In this document: positions 15,294-22,349 of the stretch, piece after piece | Position numbering within the stretch: position 1 is the first letter of the stretch | How the letters are laid out: each line of letters starts with the position of its first letter | Origin: Planctomycetota bacterium | GTDB taxonomy: Bacteria > Planctomycetota > B15-G4 > SIAN01 | Reading direction: 5' to 3' | Length of the DNA stretch: 64,000 nt | Assembly: GCA_028289345.1 (NCBI GenBank) | Contig: JANQQL010000033.1 | Location: forward strand, 62,001 to 126,000 | Position numbers and translations under genes: made by a program | Notes under the pieces: model-generated | What the model saw: only the letters and a program-made list of their open reading frames with translations | The model's database searches: none | What the model was told of the DNA's origin: nothing

Positions 15294-16897
15294 TGGTCTC
15301 TCGTGTAACCCAGGGCTTCCACCTGGTAGCGATGACTTTCGGCGCTTTCTCGAGAAATCGTCGGCGGGTCTGCCAACGCTTTGGCTTCGAGGTCGGCGAG
15401 GCACGCCTCGAGGCGATTGCGGAACTCCCCCAATCGATCCGGTTGCTCTGCGGCGAGATTCTGCCTCTCCTTGGGGTCTTGATCCAGGTTGTAAAGCTCC
15501 TCCGTGCCACGGTTCTCATCACGGATGTACTTGAACGGCCACACGATCAGAGTCTGCATGTGCGCCACCACGGAATTGCGTTTCGAGTGGGACTGACGCC
15601 ACTGACCGAGCCGCTCCTGGTAGTCGTCTTCGATGGCCTGAAGGAGCATCGACACGATTTCCGGGTGATTCTCTGGCAGCTTCTTGCGAAAGCCCTTGGG
15701 GTTGTCGGTCTTGAAGATCCGGTAGCTGGGCTCGCCCGCCTCGTCGACATCGACGAGAATCTTCCAGTTGTCTTTCTCGAAGCTCCGGCGCTTGGCGACT
15801 TCGGTTTCGTCCCGAGGCAGTTCGATCTCGGTGGTGTGGACGGCCACGTAGGCTTCGCGTTCGGAGGTCGGCAGGGCTGCTCGAGTCGCCCCGGCCGCAC
15901 CGGCGAAGTGGCGGCGTAAGCTGATTCCCTGAAGTCCGTAGAAGGGCTCCGGGATCTCCAGCAAGTCGAGCAACGTGGGAGTCACGTCTGAGAGCTGCAC
16001 GACTTCTCCGGAAACACCCGCCGGGATTCCGGGGCCCTTGAGAATCAACGGGATGCGCACGGTCTCTTCGTACAGCTGGATCGTGTGGCCGATCCAGTCG
16101 TGTTCCCCCAGATTCTCGCCGTGGTCGGCGGTGACGATGACGTAGGTGTCCTTGGCGAACCCTCGCTGTTCCAATGCATCGAGGACTCGTCCCACATGAA
16201 AGTCGGTGAACGCCACTTCGCTGTCGTAGAGCGAGTAGAGGCGATCCCAGTCTGCCGCTTGGAACGAGTCGGCCCGGTCGCGGAGGTCCCAAATGTCCGC
16301 TCCACTCGTGACCAGAGAAGATTCTCCTCCGAAGGTGAATCCTTCGTGTTCCTGGTAGTTGTAGTGGGGGTCGAAGTAGTGCAGGTAGAGGAAGAAACCG
16401 GGGTTGGCATCCGTCTGGATCCAGGTCACCGCCTCGTCGGACAGGCAGGCCGAATTGGTCCCGGCGCGGTCAATCAGGCAGCCGCCTTCGAAGTGGTCGT
16501 ACCCGCGGTGAAGCCCAAACAGCGGTTGCAAGAAGTAGTTGCCAACCATTCCCTGGGTTTTGAACCCGGCTTCGGACAAAAGGCTGGCAAGGAGCCGAGC
16601 TTGGGGGGAAATGGGAGTCTGAAAGTTCTCGGCGCGATGGCTGTCGGGGGTCAAGCCGGTGAACAGCGTGGCGACCGAGGGCAAGGTCCACGGAGCGGCG
16701 GCGTAGGCTCGCTCGAAGCGGAGGCCGCCGGCCGCGAGCCGGTCCAGGTTCGGCGAAGTGTCGCGATCGTGGCCGTAGCACCCCAGCCGATCCGCACGAA
16801 GCGTGTCGATGCAGATCAACACGACGTTTCGCGTTGGCTGCGGAGCGGGGATCGCGGGGGATCCGGAGATGAGGGAGAGGAGGAGGAGAAGATTCAT
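15290..16897 (-). CDS. Sulfatase-family protein (alkaline phosphatase superfamily), Thr at the active site
   Basis: A 535-residue exported protein with a short signal peptide (LLLLLSLISGSPAIPAPQ) and no lipobox, so it is probably periplasmic. The catalytic domain opens at once: VVLICIDTLRADRLGCYGHD at residues 25-43, then PWTLPSVATLFTGL at about 69-82 with Thr71 at the position of the formylglycine residue, and VTADHGENLGEHDWIGHT as the second metal site. It ends with ESHRYQVEALGYTRDQ, the same LGY-type tail as its neighbours. It lies first in a minus-strand pair with the AftB-like transferase (4-base overlap) and is divergent from another sulfatase gene, with 127 bases between the two starts. 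The substrate is unknown: a sulfo-, phospho- or phosphoglycerol group on a surface glycan is plausible. Confidence 0.85.
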   Translation of the reverse strand: MNLLLLLSLISGSPAIPAPQPTRNVVLICIDTLRADRLGCYGHDRDTSPNLDRLAAGGLRFERAYAAAPWTLPSVATLFTGLTPDSHRAENFQTPISPQARLLASLLSEAGFKTQGMVGNYFLQPLFGLHRGYDHFEGGCLIDRAGTNSACLSDEAVTWIQTDANPGFFLYLHYFDPHYNYQEHEGFTFGGESSLVTSGADIWDLRDRADSFQAADWDRLYSLYDSEVAFTDFHVGRVLDALEQRGFAKDTYVIVTADHGENLGEHDWIGHTIQLYEETVRIPLILKGPGIPAGVSGEVVQLSDVTPTLLDLLEIPEPFYGLQGISLRRHFAGAAGATRAALPTSEREAYVAVHTTEIELPRDETEVAKRRSFEKDNWKILVDVDEAGEPSYRIFKTDNPKGFRKKLPENHPEIVSMLLQAIEDDYQERLGQWRQSHSKRNSVVAHMQTLIVWPFKYIRDENRGTEELYNLDQDPKERQNLAAEQPDRLGEFRNRLEACLADLEAKALADPPTISRESAESHRYQVEALGYTRDQ

Positions 16898-17010
16898 TGG
16901 CCAAGCAGATCAGACAGTATCTCACTGCTTCTGGGATCGTCCAAGCGTGGGGGCTTCCCGAAGGTGGTCCCTGGTACGGTCGCGGCTACCATGGGGCGGT
17001 TCCCTTTTCC

Positions 17011-17017
17011 GAGGAGG
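17011..17017 (+). promoter_or_regulatory. Ribosome-binding site that fixes a GTG start
   Basis: GAGGAGG lies seven bases before the GTG at 17025. This decides the start of the long sulfatase gene: the open frame extends further upstream, but only this start gives a signal peptide with a lipobox, and it avoids overlap with the divergent gene. Confidence 0.8.
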
Positions 17018-17024
17018 CTTGCGC

Positions 17025-19895
17025 GTGCCCTCCGGCCGTTTCCTTCTTCTGACACTCTTTGGGGTGCTGGCCTCCTGCGCGGAGGACCGCGCTTCGGGAC
17101 CCCAAAGTCCCCCTGCGCCGCATCCGGATCCGTCGACCCCCGCGACGACCCAGCCCTCCCGATCCGTGGAATTCCTCCTGGATCGCATCGACCAGGCGGA
17201 GATCGAATCGCGGGTCCTGGAGCAGGCGCGGATGGGAACGGTTCGCTGCCGGCTCTCGGAACTGCCCCAGGAGCTGGCGGGGGGCGGCATGGTCCGCCTC
17301 ACCCTGCCCTACGCGGTCGAGACCGACTCCTTCGGCGTCCCCCTCGGGGTCGACGTCGCTGGCGAAAATGGCGAGCCGCTGTCCGCCGTGGATCCGGTCG
17401 TGATCCCGGCTCTGCGGGATGTGCCGGCTTCCTCCCATGCCGTCTTTGCCGAGTTCAAGACGTCCCGCGATCACGTCGGGTTTCGACGGGTGGTGCTCGA
17501 TCGACCGGGGGAAGTCGCGATTCCCCTTCGCCCGTTGGATCCAGCAATGCGCGGCACCCTGGTCTTGCATCCTGGCCCGGGAGGCATCGACGCGCCGATG
17601 CCGGAAGGTCACACCGAGCATCCTCTCTACACCGCTTGGGTGGATGGGAAGGAAATCGGGCGAGTGCGAATGGACCACCGGGGTCTGCACGAACTCGTCT
17701 TTGAGATCCCGGCGGAAAGGCGGCGGCAAGAGGTGGTGCTACGCTGGGAGTTCTTGGCGCCGGGCTCGGGAGCGACCACGTCGATGTTGCGCAATCTTGT
17801 GCTCACGGTGGCCGACGGTCGGGACCGAGTCGCCGTCCCGGAAAGCGTCTTGGCCCAGAAGGGGGTGGTGAGCTACTCGCCCGCGCCGCCTCCTGCGTTC
17901 CGCAGCGCCAAGGCGAGCGGCCGCCGTTCTCTGACCAGCGCCGGCGTCTTCCTTCCTGGGGAGGCTTCGGTGATGGCGGAAGTTCTCCAGCCGTTCGAAG
18001 TGCTTCGCGACGGGGTCGTCGTCGGGGCGGTGAACGGCAAGAAGAAAATGGAGGTGGTGTTTCGCGAAGAGCAGTTCGGATTGGGCGAGCTGACCATTCG
18101 CGGCCGTGCCGGGTTGCGCGGGGAGTTCTGGTTGATTCAACCCGGAGCGCTGTACCTGAAGCCTCTGCCCTTCGTCCGCGGTCAGGAAGGTGAGGAGCCG
18201 GGCCACCCCTTGGTCCGACAGGTGGAGATCGCCAGCGAGACCCGGCGTTCCATGATCACCGTGCAGGGCACTCGCGCTTCCTTTCCATTGAGTTATCGCG
18301 CGAATGATCGATTCGAGTTCTCTCTCGGCCTGGAAGAGCTTGGCCTGAGTTCGTGGCCCCGGTCAGAGCTGGTCTTTCGGGTGTCTTTGGAAGGAGACAC
18401 GGAGACTCCGCAGATCCTTTACGAGGCCGGGTTCGGAAAAGCGATTCGCTGGCAAGACGTTCGCGTGCCGATGCCCCGCGACAGCAAGCCAGGGTCGCGG
18501 CTTGTGCTGGAGTGCCGTTCGAAAGGACGAGCCACCCTTGCCAACACGCACCTGTGTCTGGTGGTGGCAGAGCCACGGCTGGTGCGCAAGAACGTCGAAC
18601 GGCCGCCCAATTTGCTGATCTACCTCATCGACACATTGCGCGCCGATCACCTTTCTTGCTACGGATACGACCGCAAGACATCCCCGAAGATCGATCGCTT
18701 CGCCAAGGACGCGATTTTGTTCGAACAGGCTTACTCCACGTCCCCATGGACACGGCCCTCCGTGGCATCTTTGTTCAGCGGCTTGCGCTACGGGACCCAC
18801 GGGGCCGGGAAAACCACCGGCTTGGCTCCCGAGTTGAATACTTTGGCCGAACGATTGCGCAGCCAGGGCTTCGAGACTGCCGCGTTCATCGCGAATGCCC
18901 ATGTACACGGCAGCACCCTCAACTTCGAACAAGGCTTCAGCCGTTTCGTTGGGGTGGAAAAGGTGAAGGGAGCGTCCCGGGCCTCGGACGTGAACGAGCT
19001 GGTGTTCGATTGGCTCGAGGGGCACTCGGATCGGCCGTTCTTTCTGTACGTGCACACCATCGATCCCCACGCGACCTACGAACCGCCCGAGGAAACGGCC
19101 GGCACGTTCCAGGCTCCCTACGATGGGGTGTTGAACCCGAGTTTGACGCACTCGCGCACGCTGTCCAGTTTGGAGTCCCTCGGACCGAAGGACATTCAAT
19201 ACCTGCGGGATCTGTACGACGAAGAGATCTTGTTCAACGACCGCGAATTCGGCCGCTTGATGAAGCAGCTCAAGGAGCGAGGTCTGTACGACAACACGGT
19301 GGTGGTGGTCGTCTCGGATCATGGCGAGGAGTTTCACGAACACGGCGGATTCGGCCACGGCAACCGGCTGTGGCAAGAGTTGTTGCGAGTGCCGTTCCTG
19401 TGGAAGCCGGCGGCGGACAGCAAACTTCCCCGCGGAGTCCGCGTGTCCGTCCCCGCCAGCCTGATCGACGTGCTCCCTTCGGTCGCGCCCGGCCTCGACT
19501 TGACCCTGCCGGAGTTTTCGGTCCAGGGGCTCGACCTGGCGCCGATGGCACGGGGAGAGTTCTCCGGCGAGCGAGACATCCTGGCCGAGGAAGAGCCCAA
19601 CCTGCGTTGTTTGGTTCGCGGTCCCGTCAAAATCATCGCCTGGGACGACGAGGATCCCGACAAGCGCCGCTTGCAGCTTTACGACTTGGCCTCCGATCCC
19701 GGCGAGCAGAGCGATCTCGCGGCGGCACGGCCGGCGGACGCCAAGCGCTGGTACCTGGAACTCATGGGGGTCTTCGAGCGGGAGCGGGCGCTCGGTTTCG
19801 CGCCCGCGAGTGGCATGCACCAGCAGGCACCCACTCCGGAAGAGATCGAAGCGCTGATCGAGCTGGGTTACATCGCCGGCGACGATCTGGAGTAG
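17025..19895 (+). CDS. Large sulfatase-family lipoprotein with a ~510-residue N-terminal region
   Basis: A 956-residue protein starting at GTG with a strong ribosome site. The signal peptide ends in the lipobox VLASC (Cys18). Residues about 20-515 are a beta-rich region I cannot assign; it seems to contain two or three jelly-roll-like segments (for example AGLRGEFWLIQPGALYLKPL and GSRLVLECRSKGRATLANTH). The catalytic domain starts near residue 525 with NLLIYLIDTLRADHLSCYGYD, then SPWTRPSVASLFSG with Thr576 in the formylglycine position, and VVSDHGEEFHEHGGFGHGN as the second metal site. The protein ends PEEIEALIELGYIAGD. It is transcribed divergently from the sulfatase/GT-C pair and probably acts on the same surface polymer, the N-terminal region perhaps binding glycan. 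Confidence 0.82.
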   Translation: MPSGRFLLLTLFGVLASCAEDRASGPQSPPAPHPDPSTPATTQPSRSVEFLLDRIDQAEIESRVLEQARMGTVRCRLSELPQELAGGGMVRLTLPYAVETDSFGVPLGVDVAGENGEPLSAVDPVVIPALRDVPASSHAVFAEFKTSRDHVGFRRVVLDRPGEVAIPLRPLDPAMRGTLVLHPGPGGIDAPMPEGHTEHPLYTAWVDGKEIGRVRMDHRGLHELVFEIPAERRRQEVVLRWEFLAPGSGATTSMLRNLVLTVADGRDRVAVPESVLAQKGVVSYSPAPPPAFRSAKASGRRSLTSAGVFLPGEASVMAEVLQPFEVLRDGVVVGAVNGKKKMEVVFREEQFGLGELTIRGRAGLRGEFWLIQPGALYLKPLPFVRGQEGEEPGHPLVRQVEIASETRRSMITVQGTRASFPLSYRANDRFEFSLGLEELGLSSWPRSELVFRVSLEGDTETPQILYEAGFGKAIRWQDVRVPMPRDSKPGSRLVLECRSKGRATLANTHLCLVVAEPRLVRKNVERPPNLLIYLIDTLRADHLSCYGYDRKTSPKIDRFAKDAILFEQAYSTSPWTRPSVASLFSGLRYGTHGAGKTTGLAPELNTLAERLRSQGFETAAFIANAHVHGSTLNFEQGFSRFVGVEKVKGASRASDVNELVFDWLEGHSDRPFFLYVHTIDPHATYEPPEETAGTFQAPYDGVLNPSLTHSRTLSSLESLGPKDIQYLRDLYDEEILFNDREFGRLMKQLKERGLYDNTVVVVVSDHGEEFHEHGGFGHGNRLWQELLRVPFLWKPAADSKLPRGVRVSVPASLIDVLPSVAPGLDLTLPEFSVQGLDLAPMARGEFSGERDILAEEEPNLRCLVRGPVKIIAWDDEDPDKRRLQLYDLASDPGEQSDLAAARPADAKRWYLELMGVFERERALGFAPASGMHQQAPTPEEIEALIELGYIAGDDLE

Positions 19896-19911
19896 TCGCC
19901 GTGGCTGGGAT

Positions 19912-21450
19912 TCAGCGGGGCCCTTGGTACAAACCGCTGAAGTCGAGGACCTGCTCGGGCAGCATGGGGTGGTCGCTGATGACGACCAGCTGTCCCTTCA
20001 GGAAGCGCAGGCGAGGCTTCTCTTTGAGCTTCAGCACCACTTCGTACTTCGAACCCTCTTCCACGGGAATGATTTCCGCCTCATAGAGTTCGGCCCCGGT
20101 TTTTGCTTCGACCCGAACCGCCGAAGGCACGTAGGGCACGGCGGGATTGTGGTTGTCGATGGCGAAGCGGCCGAGTTCGCCGAGCTTTCGCGCGACCCCA
20201 AACTGCAGTTGGTGGGGATTGTTGCTGCCGGTCCCCTGGGCCATGAACAAGATGTCCGGCAACAGTTCGAGGGAGTACTCGATGCGAAAGCGTTGCACGC
20301 GCTCGTGGTCCACGTGAACGATGACGTAGCCTTTGTGGATCCCGAAGACCGCATCGTCCCGCAAGTTCAAACGGATCCAATGTCCTCCTTTGGGGTCTCG
20401 TTCGTGGGTGAAGTCGAGGACCGCCGGAGTCGGCATCTCATGGCCGACGATGTTGAAGTCCCCGAGGACCGAGGATGACACGTGAAGAACCTTCTCTTGG
20501 AACTCGGAACGAGCAGCTGCGCCCAAGAGGGCCACGGGTGGCACCACCTGGAAGGGGTTGGTGACTTGGACTTTCACGGTGACCGTGGCGGGATGGTTGA
20601 CGGGGTCGTTGGTGAACACGCCGAATTCTTTGGCAATGGCTCCGGTGCCGATGTCGGAAGTGTCGACCACGACCTCTAAGGTCGCGGCTTCCCCCGGTGC
20701 CAGGACCCCCAGGGGCTTGCCCCGCTCTTGCTTTTCCCAGCGGACCTCTCCGGAAGGAAGCACCAGCTTACCCACGCTGCAGTGGCACTGGCGACTGACC
20801 CGCTGGATGATCATCTCTCCTTCTCCCTCGTTTTCGAATTCGAAGGTAGTGGACAGACGCTCTCCGCTGAGTCGAGTGCCGAACGCGTGGACGTAGCGGT
20901 CGAAGACGATTTTGGGGGGCGGTCCTTCGACGGGAAGTTGTTCCGGCAGTCCTTCTGCGCGGTCTTCGGCTTCAATGGCGCCGAGATCCGTGGCCGGGGT
21001 CACGAGAACTCGCAGTTGCAGGGGGGACCCGATCTGATCACCGGCAAGGGGGAAGACCCGAACCACGGTTTCGCCCAAGGCCAGGGGACTCGTGTCGAGC
21101 TTCAGTCGCAGTCGCCAAAGGCTGTTGGCGGACAGCTTGTACGGCAAGACTTTGCGGAGCGGTTGGTTCGCTTGTTTCGGATCCCAAAGCTCGATCGGCG
21201 CGTCCGAGGGTTCGACCCGAAACCCGGTGACGGTCGTGGTGGGCCCCGTTCGGAGCACGATTTCGCGCTGGATCTCGTTTCCCGAAGGAAGAGTCATGGG
21301 AAGATCCGAATCCGCGAAACCGAAGGGAACGGGCGCGTCTTGGCCCTTGGCGGGGGGGGCCGCGGAAACGGCCAGAGCTGCCAGGGTGCCCAACAAAAGG
21401 CTGGGTTGCCGGCGGCGAGGAGTCCGAACTGTCGTCTCTTTTGTGCCCAT
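19912..21450 (-). CDS. Exported DUF1573 domain protein
   Basis: A 512-residue secreted protein; the signal peptide is LLLGTLAALAVSAAPPAKG. The central part is DUF1573: HAFGTRLSGERLSTTFEFENEGEGEMIIQRVSRQCHCSVGKL, in which the two Cys around CHC are the usual conserved residues, followed by LAPGEAATLEVVVDTSDIGTGAIAKEFGVFTNDP, an immunoglobulin-like ASH/MSP-type fold. A second region of similar strand pattern follows to the end. Function is unknown; such proteins are abundant in Planctomycetes and Bacteroidetes and are thought to bind cell-surface partners. It converges with the large sulfatase gene (16-base gap) and diverges from the ECF sigma factor gene, sharing a 199-base regulatory region with it, so regulation by that sigma factor is possible. 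Confidence 0.82.
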   Translation of the reverse strand: MGTKETTVRTPRRRQPSLLLGTLAALAVSAAPPAKGQDAPVPFGFADSDLPMTLPSGNEIQREIVLRTGPTTTVTGFRVEPSDAPIELWDPKQANQPLRKVLPYKLSANSLWRLRLKLDTSPLALGETVVRVFPLAGDQIGSPLQLRVLVTPATDLGAIEAEDRAEGLPEQLPVEGPPPKIVFDRYVHAFGTRLSGERLSTTFEFENEGEGEMIIQRVSRQCHCSVGKLVLPSGEVRWEKQERGKPLGVLAPGEAATLEVVVDTSDIGTGAIAKEFGVFTNDPVNHPATVTVKVQVTNPFQVVPPVALLGAAARSEFQEKVLHVSSSVLGDFNIVGHEMPTPAVLDFTHERDPKGGHWIRLNLRDDAVFGIHKGYVIVHVDHERVQRFRIEYSLELLPDILFMAQGTGSNNPHQLQFGVARKLGELGRFAIDNHNPAVPYVPSAVRVEAKTGAELYEAEIIPVEEGSKYEVVLKLKEKPRLRFLKGQLVVISDHPMLPEQVLDFSGLYQGPR

Positions 21451-21649
21451 CGACCTCGATCCACATCCTGAAAGGTTGGCCGCCCGTTCCCTGCGTCGGC
21501 GTCGAATCCTGCAGAAACTCCCGGTTCAGCTTCTATACGACGGAAAAGGCTCGGTTTCAGGTCTTGGCAGCATTTTTCCCATTGGCGCGGGGGCGAGGAA
21601 TTGGGCCAGGAGAGGCGAGGGGGCCTCGGGTGCTATCCTGAGGGGCCCT

Positions 21650-22249
21650 ATGGATGAAGAATCCCGCAAACTGGTGGAAAGTGCCTCCCAGGGCGATGAG
21701 GTGGCGATTGGCGTGCTCCTGGAGAAGCATTTGCCGCGTCTGCAAGCCTTCATTCGGCTGCGCATGGGGCCTGAACTGCGCGCCAAGGAGTCGGCGGGAG
21801 ACCTTGTTCAGTCGGTCTGTCGGGACGTTCTCCAAAACCTAGAGCGGTTTCAGTACCAGGGGGAGACGAACTTCCGCCGCTGGCTGTTCACCACCGCCTT
21901 GCGCCGCATCAAGAATAAGGTCGAGTACTACCGAGCGGCAAAGCGCGATGTGGGCCGGGAAGGCAACCCTCGAGAAGACTACGTCACCATCAGCCAGATC
22001 TACGAGAACCTGGTCACCCCAAGTCAGGAGTTGATGGGGCGCGAACGGGCGGAGCAGCTGGAGAACGCCTTTCAATCACTGCCTGAGCACTACCAGGAAG
22101 TGATCTTGCTGGCGCGCATCGTGGGCATGTCCCACCAGGAGATCGCCGCGTCGATGGGGCGGACCGAGTCTTCCACGCGAAGCCTTCTGTACCGGGCGTT
22201 GGCGGAGCTGGCCGCGGCCATGGGCGACAGCGCCGACCCGGACTCTTGA
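21650..22249 (+). CDS. ECF-family RNA polymerase sigma factor
   Basis: A 199-residue sigma-70-family regulator. Region 2 covers about residues 10-95: LVQSVCRDVLQNLERFQYQGETNFRRWLFTTALRRIKNKVEYY includes the core-binding and -10 recognition helices. Region 4 is SLPEHYQEVILLARIVGMSHQEIAASMGRTESSTRSLLYRAL, a clear helix-turn-helix. The form with RYQGE-like 'F-x-Y-x-G-E-T-x-F-R-R-W-L' is common in planctomycete ECF groups, which often lack a separate anti-sigma factor. The ATG at 21650 follows CTGAGGGG; upstream extensions in this frame have no matching domain. No anti-sigma gene is adjacent; the neighbours are a divergent DUF1573 gene and a convergent repeat protein. Confidence 0.9.
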   Translation: MDEESRKLVESASQGDEVAIGVLLEKHLPRLQAFIRLRMGPELRAKESAGDLVQSVCRDVLQNLERFQYQGETNFRRWLFTTALRRIKNKVEYYRAAKRDVGREGNPREDYVTISQIYENLVTPSQELMGRERAEQLENAFQSLPEHYQEVILLARIVGMSHQEIAASMGRTESSTRSLLYRALAELAAAMGDSADPDS

Positions 22250-22349
22250 TCAGGGAGCGCCTCCGCCCCGAAGGCGAGTGGCCGAGACGCAGGACCGGAG
22301 GGCATGGACGAGTGCGAATTCGCAGCTTCAGGACCCCGTCGCCCGCGAC

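Noticed and set aside
16803-17024. Upstream extension of the large sulfatase frame
   Set aside because: It overlaps the divergent gene, and the GTG at 17025 with GAGGAGG and a lipobox signal peptide explains the start better.
18353-20086. Long overlapping plus-strand open frame inside the large sulfatase gene
   Set aside because: Very Arg/Gly/Ala-rich translation with no domain; the other frame carries all sulfatase motifs.
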